Below, piece by piece: positions 10,801 to 19,427 of a stretch of DNA of 64,000 nt. The stretch lies in the NCBI RefSeq assembly GCF_003351025.1, contig NZ_QPCG01000004.1, positions 248,001-312,000 on the forward strand, given 5' to 3'. The notes beneath the pieces were generated by a model. That model had not been told where the DNA came from. It made no database searches and saw nothing but the letters and a program-made list of their open reading frames with translations. The first letter of the stretch is position 1. Every line of letters starts with the position of its first letter. A program made the position numbers and the translations under genes. The stretch is from Mucilaginibacter endophyticus. Its GTDB lineage: Bacteria > Bacteroidota > Bacteroidia > Sphingobacteriales > Sphingobacteriaceae.

Positions 10801-11482
10801 CCCCAAAAAGGTAAAAAGGGTAATAAGCGTATACCGCTAATTTATGATGATAACCCAAATAGTCAACGACTGTAAACAGCGTCCAACATAACCATAGCAA
10901 ACCGAAACCAGTTAACAAATGATGAAGCCACCGCATTTCATACCGGTACCTATCGCCATTATTAAATTTAATACGCGTATAAAAGCGCCCGATAAGCCTG
11001 TGAGATAAATACAGGTAAGTAATGACCGAAGCAAACGCGAGGACCTGCAACACCGGATTTAACTGTTGAAAAATGTTTGTATTATAGGTAGGCACACCTG
11101 TTCTTATGCTTTCGTTAACTTCTAAAATTTGAACACTCAATTCAAACAATAGCGGAATAAAATGCAGTAAATCCTTATACCGGAACTTATATTTTGGATG
11201 GGTTAATTTAAGCACATAAAAGAAGATCAACGGACCAAATGCCAGCGAAAACTGTAATGGCAACCAACTCCAACGTGTGATATAGTTCGTCAATTCAATA
11301 TCAATAGCCAATATGCGGGCCATGTATAAAACAACAGCCATCAGTGCCAGGGCCAGGAAGCGGTTTGCCGCCTTATTCACTCTTTTGGTGAACCATAAAA
11401 GCATGGCAAAGCCTGCTCCAAGGAAAATAGTTCCTAAAAAGGCAATATCATAAGCGTTGATATGGAATGTATAGGTTTTCAA
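7826..11482 (-). CDS. Fusion: 7TM AraC-type regulator joined to MacB/FtsX-like ABC permease
   Basis: A single uninterrupted 1218-aa frame. Residues 1-245 carry about seven hydrophobic helices. Residues 265-375 form an AraC helix-turn-helix (LRSLAEKLELHPNELSRIIN, then LLGIAFESGFNSKTTFNRAF). A linker of about 35 residues follows. Residues 410-1218 are a complete MacB-type permease, opening with MIKNYFKIAWRNLMRNKSY, with two periplasmic domains and two FtsX blocks (SKEVGIRKVLGS and TKEVGIRKTLGA). The permease block begins with methionine 410 (codon at 10255), exactly where stand-alone Bacteroidota permeases start, so internal initiation or an ancestral gene fusion are both possible. No ABC ATPase is adjacent. 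The domains are certain; the function of the fusion is not. Confidence 0.85.
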   Translation of the reverse strand: MKTYTFHINAYDIAFLGTIFLGAGFAMLLWFTKRVNKAANRFLALALMAVVLYMARILAIDIELTNYITRWSWLPLQFSLAFGPLIFFYVLKLTHPKYKFRYKDLLHFIPLLFELSVQILEVNESIRTGVPTYNTNIFQQLNPVLQVLAFASVITYLYLSHRLIGRFYTRIKFNNGDRYRYEMRWLHHLLTGFGLLWLCWTLFTVVDYLGYHHKLAVYAYYPFYLFGAILTIRTAAIAFLRPEFGVPAVAPALSKPAAPAELKQKGTWLKRVLKANQYYLDPELSLRSLAEKLELHPNELSRIINTVLKKSFNDFINEYRVAEVIWKMQNPAFDHLTLLGIAFESGFNSKTTFNRAFKELTGKSPAEYKSELKKERPYYNLERQPRFATVFSYQETAPKWTDKKPNRKAMIKNYFKIAWRNLMRNKSYASINITGLAIGIAACLLIFLVVQYETSFDNFHANKDRIYRVVTVNSGPDGTHANSGTPLPLAEGLKFDIPQVKQVSNIMKNDGSHYAVGDVRNVGAMKKFKEDLAYYADPGFFQIFAFNWLAGDKNTALSEPNTIVLSRSEADKFFGDWHKAMGKIVRYENRRDLKVTGILEDTPVNTDFPLKLAISWITLVDKGGDLSGNAQDWISTFGDRNCYIVLPPGMSEKQLNAGLASLAKKHVPAPYNKNEIFQLQPLKDMHYNTEVGLYSGHPFSKQLINVISLIGLFLLVIACVNFINLATAQAVNRSKEVGIRKVLGSNRYQLVLQFITETLIITLFAVVLAAIAALITLPMLNSLLEVQLSGGFLADPMVILFLAGVVIGVTFLAGFYPALVLSGFSPIEALRNKINAGRASGISLRRVLVVAQFCIAQFLVIGTLVLIYQMNYFKSKSLGFNKDAVITVPFPGDSISRTRVGALKDQLLQQPGIKDVSVSLYAPSDNSGWFSDFKFNNSDKQVDFGACLKWADVDYFKLYDIQFLAGVPYNKSDTISGYVVNETLIHKLGITDPKQAIGKNIMLWNNKNLKARITGVVKDFNVASLRGAIPPVLMAAWKSQYSKLNIKVHPQNLRQTLAGIETLWNKTYPEGVYEYQFLDKTIAGFYNNEEELSTLFKIFAGIAIFISCLGLYGLVSFMALQRTKEVGIRKTLGASIGHIIYLFSKEFTVLIVIAFAISAPIGYYFMHKWLQDFTYRISIGPDIFIVAVLASVVIAWTSVGYKAIRAALANPVKSLRSE

Positions 11483-11613
11483 TCAGCTTAAATGGCTCAA
11501 TCGTTGTTCCAAATCTACAACACATTGATCTCCATAAAGATAATCTATTTAGATAGAAATACATCGTAACAAAACCGGACATATACCCGTCCGGTTCCGG
11601 ATGCCAAAGCTGA

Positions 11614-14061
11614 TTACAACCGACTCCGCTCTTCGCCCGAGCCGCTGTCCCTTTTCTCCCGGCTCTTACCTGTTGTCCCAAACGGGCGATAGTAACTCAG
11701 TTTTACAATTGTTCCCAGCCGGGATTCTGTATTATACCTCACGTGTACTTTGGTGTTAAAAGCATCTGTGGTAAGCAGACCAACATCGCTCTGATAGCTA
11801 CCGGACCTGAAGATATCGGAAATTGAAAGTTTTAAGTTTCCCTTACCCAAATCTTTCCTGACGCCCAGGTTTACAATGGTATTGCTATACGAGTGCCAGT
11901 TGGCGCTGTACGAAGGCGAATTATAATAGCCGGATAACTCGGCCGAGAGGCCATGCTGAAATTTAAAGTTCTGGCTAAAGTTAAAAGAGCCGGCCAGGAA
12001 GATTTTTTCCAGGGGATTAGGGGTAAATGAAATCCTGTATTGCGTTAGCCCCCCGGTTAGGGTATAGGTCATATCCCACCAATTGTTGATCTTAACCGGA
12101 ATTGTTGCCTGTAGGGTTACGGAATTCTGCCAGTCGCCATTTTCCGGCCGTAGATAAACCACTCCTTTTACCGGCCCAGGCGTTCCCTGGATGCCGAGAA
12201 TGGGATGATCATCGCGGCTGAACAATAAGGAAAACAGGTAGTCGTGATAATTATAGCCAAATTTAAGATTCCGGGTAATTGCAGGTTTTAAGAGCGGGTT
12301 CCCTGTAAAAACCGATACCGGGTCGTTATAGCTTACGTAGGAAGCCAGCTCGCTGTACGAAGGCCTCGTGATCCTTTCCGTATACGATGCCTGCCAGGAT
12401 GAGTGATCGTCTAATTTTCTTGAGAAAAATACGGATGGAAAAAATCTTCCAAGCTTGCGGTCTACCCGGTAATTAACATCGGTTGATTTATCGGTATAGT
12501 TATGCGAGTACTCGTAACGGCCGCCTGCAACCAGGCTGCTAACCGAATCAAGCTGCATATTAAAAGTGACATAACCCGCTTCAATTGCCTCGTAAGTGAC
12601 AAAGTTGTTCCCGGCCCCAACAGTATTAGGTTCCCAAACACCATTTTCAAAATCCTCTATACCGGAGTTAGCCGCAGTTCGGCTATAGGTAACTTTGGCA
12701 CCGGTCTCGAATCCTATTTTTTTGTTCAATTTGGCAGAATAATCAAGCTTGCCGATTGAAACTTTTATTGTTGTATTGCCAAAGCTGCGCTGTTTAGGCG
12801 AATAAAGACTATCGCCGCCACCTGCCGTGTTACCCTTATCATCGGTAAATGAGCTTTCTGAACTGGCCAGCGACCGGGTATGATAATACAGGTAATCAAA
12901 ATCGGCTCGCAATTTCTGCTGTCCTTTCAGGCTTCTGTCGAGATATAAATTGGTGATGGCGTTACCGATGTGACTTGAGTTATCAAACAGCGAATTGTAG
13001 GTTAGTGTGGGCGCATGCTCAAAAATGTAATAGCCATAGTTATGAGGCTGACTGGTGTTGCCACCACCCCAATAATTAATGCTACCGCCGATGGTTGTCC
13101 CGGTATCAAGTTTGATATCTGCCCCCATAGTGCCATCGTTAAAATTAGCGATAGGCTTGTTTATGCCCGTGTAGCTAAAATCTGCTTGTCCTCCTATTAT
13201 CGCCGCATTTTCGGAGCCGGTGGCATAAAGGCCGCCATAGTCATGAGCGTGCCAGTAGGAATATGATCCGTAAAGATTAACATTGCCCGTATTGTGGTTA
13301 ATGTTAAACCCTGCCGAGGCTTTTTCAAACATGCCATAGCCCGCCGTAAGCGTAATTGAACCATTAGTGCCGCGCTTTTTACTCTTTTTGGTTACGATAT
13401 TAATGATCCCGGCATTGCCTTCGGCATCGTACTTTGCAGGCGGTGTATTCATGAGTTCTATCTGCGTGGTATTATCTGCACTCATACTATTCAACAAGGT
13501 TATCAACTGATCCATCGACATTCGCATAAGCCGTCCATCTATCATCACCTTTACCCCCGTTTTTCCGTTGAGCGCTATGGTGTTGTTATGCAGATCTATA
13601 ATGACACCCGGCGACCGCTGCAATACGTCCAGTATTGAACTGCCTTGCGTCATGATGCTATTTTGTACATTAACCGTCAGCCCTTCGGCCGTTTGCTGTA
13701 CCTGCGGCTTGACCGCACGGATCACCACTTCCTGCAGTTGCCTGCCGGTTTGCTTTATTACCAGGCGGCCCAGGTCTGTTTCCTGCCCGGGGCTGATATT
13801 AAAAACTGGCGATTTATAGGCCTGATATCCTACAGCAGTTACACGCAGGGTGTATTTTCCGGGATGTATATTGTTGACGCGGAAAGTTCCGGCATCAGTT
13901 ACCGCGGCGGAATTAACAACCGTGCTATCAGCTATCCGCAACAATGCTACTGTAGCGAACGGGACAGGTTTACCCGCAGTATCGGCTATGCGCCCGGTTA
14001 CCTGACCAAATGCACCGATGGCTACAAACAGGCATAATAAGGAGATGGCAAAAGATCTCAT
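11614..14061 (-). CDS. TonB-dependent receptor / outer-membrane beta-barrel family protein
   Basis: An 815-aa outer-membrane protein. A signal peptide (residues 1-19, ending GAFGQ) is followed by a carboxypeptidase-regulatory-like beta-sandwich (20-110), a plug-like region (about 115-235, with LDVLQRSPGV and a NAGIINIVTKK end), and a long barrel rich in alternating aromatic strands. This organisation is that of the OMP_b-brl_3 TonB-type receptors of Bacteroidota. Such proteins are often found beside LytS/LytTR genes, and a LytS-type kinase starts divergently 230 bp away. The ligand is unknown. Confidence 0.88.
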   Translation of the reverse strand: MRSFAISLLCLFVAIGAFGQVTGRIADTAGKPVPFATVALLRIADSTVVNSAAVTDAGTFRVNNIHPGKYTLRVTAVGYQAYKSPVFNISPGQETDLGRLVIKQTGRQLQEVVIRAVKPQVQQTAEGLTVNVQNSIMTQGSSILDVLQRSPGVIIDLHNNTIALNGKTGVKVMIDGRLMRMSMDQLITLLNSMSADNTTQIELMNTPPAKYDAEGNAGIINIVTKKSKKRGTNGSITLTAGYGMFEKASAGFNINHNTGNVNLYGSYSYWHAHDYGGLYATGSENAAIIGGQADFSYTGINKPIANFNDGTMGADIKLDTGTTIGGSINYWGGGNTSQPHNYGYYIFEHAPTLTYNSLFDNSSHIGNAITNLYLDRSLKGQQKLRADFDYLYYHTRSLASSESSFTDDKGNTAGGGDSLYSPKQRSFGNTTIKVSIGKLDYSAKLNKKIGFETGAKVTYSRTAANSGIEDFENGVWEPNTVGAGNNFVTYEAIEAGYVTFNMQLDSVSSLVAGGRYEYSHNYTDKSTDVNYRVDRKLGRFFPSVFFSRKLDDHSSWQASYTERITRPSYSELASYVSYNDPVSVFTGNPLLKPAITRNLKFGYNYHDYLFSLLFSRDDHPILGIQGTPGPVKGVVYLRPENGDWQNSVTLQATIPVKINNWWDMTYTLTGGLTQYRISFTPNPLEKIFLAGSFNFSQNFKFQHGLSAELSGYYNSPSYSANWHSYSNTIVNLGVRKDLGKGNLKLSISDIFRSGSYQSDVGLLTTDAFNTKVHVRYNTESRLGTIVKLSYYRPFGTTGKSREKRDSGSGEERSRL

Positions 14062-14290
14062 ATATTGTATGTTTTAGTCAAAAGAACCGCTCTTATTCCG
14101 GACAGAAAAAACAGATTGATGAGCACCTGTATCCGATTGATGAAATACGGCAACGAGAAGAATTTGCAGAAAAATGGCAATGCAAAGGGCTTATTTGCCG
14201 GATGTAAGCTGTACAATGCATTTCGTCAATTATTTAGCTCCGTTCATATGCAATGTGGGTAAATATCAGCCGATTGCCTAAATTAGTACT

Positions 14291-15421
14291 ATGACTTTTA
14301 CTCCCATGAGGCAAAACTGGTTCATCCGGTATAAATTGTATCATATTCCTTTCTGGATGTTGTACGATTACTTATTGTGGGCCCTGAAGGTTGATAGCGC
14401 TACAGACGCTGTCAGGCATATTTTCCTTTCCGTTTATTTTATCAAGTGCTTCTTTTATGTGATTTTTCCGGCATTCGCCGTATATTTTAATTTGTATTTC
14501 CTGGTTCCGCGTTATCTGGCAACCGGCCGGTATATTACTTATCTGGCTTACCTGTTCTTAACAATCATTATTGCATCTATATTTATTGTACCCGGGTATT
14601 ATTTAACTGCATGGTACGCCGGCAGCAGTGTGGAAAAAACCTTTGGGTTTACTACCAATTTTAAAAGCCTTTATGAACTGGCCAAGGAAGATCCCTTCCG
14701 CTCCACACTGGCGGCCACTACCCTGGCCATGAGTATTAAACTGGCCAAAAACTGGATAGAAACACAAAGACGGCAGCGGGCGCTGGAGAAAGAAAAACTG
14801 GAAACCGAGCTTAAGTTTTTGAAATACCAGTTTAACCCACATTTTTTATTCAATAGCATCAACTCTATATTTTTCCTGATCCATAAAAATCCCGATATCG
14901 CATCCGCTTCGCTTGCCCAGTTTTCTGAGTTGCTTCGTCATCAGCTTTATGAATCGAACGACAGCCTGATCTCCTTAAAAAAGGAAATTACCTATCTCGA
15001 AAACTTTATCGAACTGGAAAAACTACGGCAACGCCCCGATCTGAAAACAGTGTTTAATATCGATGATGATTATCCGCAGTGTTTGGGCGTGGCGCCATTT
15101 ATCCTGATAACTTTTGTAGAGAACGCGTTTAAGCATGCATCCAAACATACAGATAGCTTGAACTGGATCAAGATGGAGCTTAAAATTGATGGCCAGATCC
15201 TGAAAATGGTTATCGTGAACAGCAGGGCCGACAATGACTCGCGCCAGGCGATCCATTACGGTGGTATCGGGCTGAAAAATGTACAGCGACGATTGGACTT
15301 GTTGTATCCCGATGGCCATCGGTTAGACATCCAACGATCGGATGCTGATTTCAAGGTAATTCTTGAATTGCAACTGGAAGAGATAAGTGTGAATTCGCAG
15401 CTTGAACTTGTAGGTAGATAA
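14291..15421 (+). CDS. LytS-family sensor histidine kinase
   Basis: A 376-aa membrane kinase with four N-terminal transmembrane segments (about residues 18-160), a coiled-coil linker, and a His_kinase domain. The phospho-acceptor region is KYQFNPHFLFNSINSI, the N-box is in LITFVENAFKHA, and the G-box is HYGGIGLKNVQRRL. Normally the partner LytTR regulator follows directly. Here a minus-strand TIR gene follows instead, and the nearest LytTR gene (16623-17345) already overlaps its own kinase. The signal may therefore pass to that regulator or to one elsewhere. Confidence 0.9.
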   Translation: MTFTPMRQNWFIRYKLYHIPFWMLYDYLLWALKVDSATDAVRHIFLSVYFIKCFFYVIFPAFAVYFNLYFLVPRYLATGRYITYLAYLFLTIIIASIFIVPGYYLTAWYAGSSVEKTFGFTTNFKSLYELAKEDPFRSTLAATTLAMSIKLAKNWIETQRRQRALEKEKLETELKFLKYQFNPHFLFNSINSIFFLIHKNPDIASASLAQFSELLRHQLYESNDSLISLKKEITYLENFIELEKLRQRPDLKTVFNIDDDYPQCLGVAPFILITFVENAFKHASKHTDSLNWIKMELKIDGQILKMVIVNSRADNDSRQAIHYGGIGLKNVQRRLDLLYPDGHRLDIQRSDADFKVILELQLEEISVNSQLELVGR

Positions 15422-15466
15422 CTATTTGATTGGAAAAACCTTTGGGATTATTGAAATACCTCTGAA

Positions 15467-16357
15467 TTACGGTTGTTTGCAGATGTGTCGGACGTGATGG
15501 TAATGATCATCTAAATTTTTATGTAGTTTAAGCAAATAATCGAGAATCGAATTTAATTGCTCGCACAAGCCTTTCCTAATTATCGACATTTCTTCGCAAG
15601 CATCCTGCCTGATTATCGGATCTCTTGAATAACTTTTAGGCCTCAATTCTACCCATCTCTCAAATAAATCCTTCATTACACCCTCATAACTTCTTATCAA
15701 AATTTTTGAATCTCTATCCAATCTTTCCAAGTCGTCCGCAGTAATAGTCTCCATTACATAATTATCCCGATTTTTTAGCTCAATCCTATTATGCTGTTGA
15801 TATGCAAGAGTCGAATAATTCCTTTCTCTATTATCAAACTCTTTCCCATCTATAAATGCTTTCTGTTGCGGCAAAAAATCATCTATAATCTTCAAAACAT
15901 TGCCAATTGCATTTAAATTTATCGCATTCGCAATATTTTCAGTTATCTGCACTAATACCTTATCCCTTTCAGCTTTTTCCAATTGATCAAGGGGGTTAGA
16001 AGGGTTATTTGCAGATTGAAGTTCTACTAATGCTGTTGTTTTATATGCTGAATGGCTGATTGCTATCCAATATAAAATTAATTCCCCGTTGCTGGACCTT
16101 TCCAAAATGAGCGGCAACTCATTTTCCATAATAAAGTCTGAGGCAAGAAAATTGGGCGAAACTAATAAAATGGCTACACGACACGACAATAGCCTCGCTT
16201 CAATTTCATCCCGCCAAGCGGTGCCAGGTTTTATTTCTTTATCACTCCATACGGAAATTTTCTCGCCACGGGTGTATGGTTTCAGAAAAGTTAAAATGAT
16301 GTTTAGCCATTTTTCATCTACATGGCTATAACTGATAAATATACCGTTTCGATACAT
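15467..16357 (-). CDS. TIR-domain protein with uncharacterised C-terminal region
   Basis: A 296-aa protein. Residues 4-125 form a TIR domain: FISYSHVD opens the first strand, WSDKEIKPGTAW matches the BB-loop region, and ILLVSPNFLASDFI leads into the helix bearing E80 (MENELP), the position of the catalytic glutamate in NAD-cleaving TIRs. Residues 130-296 are predicted helical and resemble nothing I know. Bacterial TIRs often act in anti-phage systems, but no sensor (Thoeris ThsA, STING, Argonaute) is adjacent, so a defence role is only inferred. The gene and its 265-bp upstream spacer are visibly more AT-rich than the neighbours, suggesting transfer. Confidence 0.82.
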   Translation of the reverse strand: MYRNGIFISYSHVDEKWLNIILTFLKPYTRGEKISVWSDKEIKPGTAWRDEIEARLLSCRVAILLVSPNFLASDFIMENELPLILERSSNGELILYWIAISHSAYKTTALVELQSANNPSNPLDQLEKAERDKVLVQITENIANAINLNAIGNVLKIIDDFLPQQKAFIDGKEFDNRERNYSTLAYQQHNRIELKNRDNYVMETITADDLERLDRDSKILIRSYEGVMKDLFERWVELRPKSYSRDPIIRQDACEEMSIIRKGLCEQLNSILDYLLKLHKNLDDHYHHVRHICKQP

Positions 16358-16622
16358 TGTCGATATTGTTTAGGCATGAATCTTACTTACAGAAGTTGCT
16401 GATAATTAAAGTTATAAACTATTTAACAAAATTCAAATCTATTTTAATATCGAATATTTTTCCGTGTTCCCTACGTTTGCATCAGCAATTTCCTAAAGAT
16501 GCTTAATATAGAAACTGGGAAATCTTACTAATTTCCTATCAAGGCAAAAATAGTATCAAAGGTATTTTTGAGAAATGTAAGAATAGAAAGTTAATCGGCA
16601 CATATAATAGGCATTCGACAAT

Positions 16623-17345
16623 TTAACCCTGTGTTTTCATCTGGATAACCTTTAAAAACCCGGCTTTGAAAAGTCTGCCCAAAGGCAGCGGTTTATCATC
16701 GAGCATTACCTGATCGGCATTAAAACTGGTGATTTTGTCTATCGCGATGATGAATGATTTGTGGATTCGCACAAAGGAATTTGACGGAAGCGTTTCTTCC
16801 ATGTAGCCGAGCTTTTCGGAAGCGATATAGGATTTGTCTTTTGTATGTACTTTAATATAATCGGCCAGCCCTTCAATGTAAAGAATATCCCTGAGCATGA
16901 TTTTTACCTGTTCCCTGCCTACTTTAAAAAACATATAAGCAGTATCATTATCCTTCGCCGGTTCCGGGATTTCGGCCTTGCCGCCCCAATAATGCATAAA
17001 CCTGGCTACTGATTTCATAAAGCGCTCCTGCGTAATCGGCTTAACCAGGTAATCGAATACTTCCATTTCGAAGGCATCCGCGGCATATTCGCGATAAGCG
17101 GTAGTCAGGATGATTTTGGGGCTTGATTGTAACGATCTTGCCAATTCAAGCCCGGAAACTTTTGGCATCTGAATATCCAGAAAAACCAGGTCGACCGGAT
17201 TTTTTTGCAGGAAAACAAATGCATCAAGCGCGTTGCCTAACGAAGCCACAATCTCAAAATCTTCAAGGCCCGAAAGATGCAGTTTAATCAGTTCCCTTGC
17301 CGGTTCTTCGTCATCAACTATCAAACACCTGATCATTACCTTCAA
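16623..17345 (-). CDS. LytTR-family response regulator
   Basis: A 240-aa two-component regulator. The receiver domain (residues 4-120) has the acidic pocket in VDDEEPA, the phospho-acceptor aspartate in LVFLDIQMP, and the switch lysine in YLVKPI. The LytTR DNA-binding domain occupies about 140-235 (YIEGLADYIKVHTKDKSYI, then SFVRIHKSFIIAI). The start may be the methionine three codons in (17336). Either start overlaps the end of the upstream kinase gene, indicating translational coupling. Confidence 0.93.
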   Translation of the reverse strand: MKVMIRCLIVDDEEPARELIKLHLSGLEDFEIVASLGNALDAFVFLQKNPVDLVFLDIQMPKVSGLELARSLQSSPKIILTTAYREYAADAFEMEVFDYLVKPITQERFMKSVARFMHYWGGKAEIPEPAKDNDTAYMFFKVGREQVKIMLRDILYIEGLADYIKVHTKDKSYIASEKLGYMEETLPSNSFVRIHKSFIIAIDKITSFNADQVMLDDKPLPLGRLFKAGFLKVIQMKTQG

Positions 17346-18366
17346 TTTGAATTTCTAATATAACAAGATAGGAATTTTGCCCCTGAATAATTTTCAGGCC
17401 GTGTTTACCCGGGTAAATCAGCTGAAGACGTTTTTTAACATTGGCTAAACCTATACCCCCGTTATCAGAAGTCGCCTGTTTTGTAGCACCGTCACAACTA
17501 TTCTCAATCGTGATAGAAAAGCGATCTGCTTGCCTGGCTACATCGATCCTGACCCAGCTTTTTTCAATAGAATCGCCAACACCATGCTTGAAACAATTTT
17601 CAACCAACGGCAACAACAACAATGGGGCTAACCGTAGATTGTCAATTTCGCCAAAAATATTGACGGCGATATCTACCCTGCTGCCATACCTGTTTTTCTG
17701 AAGCTCGATATAGCTATTAATGTAATCAATCTCCGCGGTAAGTGCTATAGTATTCTTTGATGCATCGTACAAATTGTAGCTTAAAAAGCCCGACAGATGA
17801 GCAATCAGGGCAGCCGTTTCCGGACTTGTTTTTAGGGCCGTTCCGTAGATATTGTTCAGCGTATTAAAAACGAAGTGTGGCTGCACCTGCGATTTAAGGA
17901 GATCCAACTCCGCGAGCGTGCGCTGCTGTAATAATTCCTGCACGCGGTGTTTTTCCTGGTACCAGTAACGCAGCGAGTAATACAAGGCGTACAAGCTACT
18001 TATAGCATACAGGTTTACAAAATCGACCAGGAATTTTCCAGCCGAAAAAAGCGGCATATTTAGCGCCATCGGAAAGTAGCGCGGATAAATGATATAATAA
18101 TTGAAATAACGCCTGATCAGCAGTAATAAGCAGGAGCTTACAATCACCGCAAGCCAAAAAGCAGTTTTCCTACCCTTTTGATAGTATCGCTGGAAAACTA
18201 CATGAACAGCCAGTATCGAAAATACTAATGATACCGGCAGCGCCATACAGGCATTGATGAAATAGCCATTGTAGTCGCCATACAATGACGCCAGCCCAAG
18301 CCACTGGTATAAAAAATACAGCGACCAGAACATGCCATTGAATGCTATATCCTTATTAAAGGTCAT
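17314..18366 (-). CDS. LytS-family sensor histidine kinase
   Basis: A 350-aa kinase with four transmembrane helices in residues 10-150 followed by a His_kinase domain (LLKSQVQPHFVFNTLNNI with the acceptor His, then PLVENCFKHG and NGGIGLANVKKRL). It overlaps the LytTR regulator gene by about 30 bp, so the two form a standard two-gene operon. A DoxX-like membrane protein gene is transcribed divergently 197 bp away and is a plausible target or signal source. Confidence 0.93.
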   Translation of the reverse strand: MTFNKDIAFNGMFWSLYFLYQWLGLASLYGDYNGYFINACMALPVSLVFSILAVHVVFQRYYQKGRKTAFWLAVIVSSCLLLLIRRYFNYYIIYPRYFPMALNMPLFSAGKFLVDFVNLYAISSLYALYYSLRYWYQEKHRVQELLQQRTLAELDLLKSQVQPHFVFNTLNNIYGTALKTSPETAALIAHLSGFLSYNLYDASKNTIALTAEIDYINSYIELQKNRYGSRVDIAVNIFGEIDNLRLAPLLLLPLVENCFKHGVGDSIEKSWVRIDVARQADRFSITIENSCDGATKQATSDNGGIGLANVKKRLQLIYPGKHGLKIIQGQNSYLVILEIQIEGNDQVFDS

Positions 18367-18563
18367 GGTTCTGCTTTTTTAAGCAAGTTATAGATTTTCG
18401 GTTTCCATTTTTCGGATAGAATATCGAAGAAGTCAGGTTTTCGACCAACGACCTTATTTTTCGGTCAACGCCAGATACCGACGATTTCCGTTGTGTGCAG
18501 AAGAAAGCTATTTAAGTGCCCCTGCAGCTCTATTTTTGATTCAGAGACCAGATTCCTAAATCC

Positions 18564-19382
18564 ATGAAAATTCTTATTATAACCGGCAGGTCCTTTTACG
18601 CATTGGCGTTAATTGTATATGGCCTGCAGCAATTTTACTTCGGAACTTTTAGAGACGTATTTTTCTCGGTTTATCAGCAGCACCTGCCGTTTTTGAACGT
18701 CCTGTCTTATTTGTTCGGCTTATACTTAATTATAACCGGCATCCTTATTTGGGTACCAGGCAAAGGCCAAAAGGCTTCGCTGATACTCGGCGGTGTTTTT
18801 ATGTCGTTGTTCCTTGGCACCCACATGACTTATGAACTAAATTCCGAACCTAATAAACTATACCACCTGGGACTGTGGACAACACCACTGAAGGAGCTGG
18901 CGCTTGCCGGCTGCGCGTTCGTTGTCGCCCATTCGTTCGGCACAAACCCAAGTGTTAAGAAAACCTTTTTAGAAAAGCTTGCACCATACGGAAACCTGTT
19001 CTTTTTGTACACGATAACCAGCTACGGTATTTCGCATATTATTTATGCACCCTACTTAACAGGTATGGTTCCGAAATGGATAGCCAATCATCTCTTCTGG
19101 GTTATGCTTACCGGGATAACGCTCTCCGCCAGCGGCATTGCAATCATCCTGGGCATCCGGATCAGGATTATCGCTTTATTGCTATCCCTTCAAATCTTCC
19201 TTTGGGTATGGCTGGTACATGTTCCGGGAACATTGTCCACGCCTTTAGCCGCCGACAGGGGAAATTTGCTGGCCAGTGCTTTTGACGCCCTTGCCTTTAG
19301 CGGCACAGCCTTGCTGATTGCCTTAACCATGAAAAAGCAGAAATGGGTGGAGGATATTGAGCAATGGGGCGAAAAGGGTTAG
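18564..19382 (+). CDS. DoxX-like integral membrane protein
   Basis: A 272-aa protein with about eight hydrophobic helices. The two halves look alike: the first begins GRSFYALALIVYGLQQFYFG, the second YTITSYGISHIIYAPYL. Each has four helices, the size of one DoxX unit, so this may be an internally duplicated DoxX-like protein. The catalytic or binding role is unknown. It is divergent from the LytS/LytTR pair, with a 197-bp spacer holding the two promoters. Confidence 0.65.
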   Translation: MKILIITGRSFYALALIVYGLQQFYFGTFRDVFFSVYQQHLPFLNVLSYLFGLYLIITGILIWVPGKGQKASLILGGVFMSLFLGTHMTYELNSEPNKLYHLGLWTTPLKELALAGCAFVVAHSFGTNPSVKKTFLEKLAPYGNLFFLYTITSYGISHIIYAPYLTGMVPKWIANHLFWVMLTGITLSASGIAIILGIRIRIIALLLSLQIFLWVWLVHVPGTLSTPLAADRGNLLASAFDALAFSGTALLIALTMKKQKWVEDIEQWGEKG

Positions 19383-19427
19383 TGGTGCTTGAACGTAATA
19401 GCATAATACGGGTAGTTTAGATGGGAC

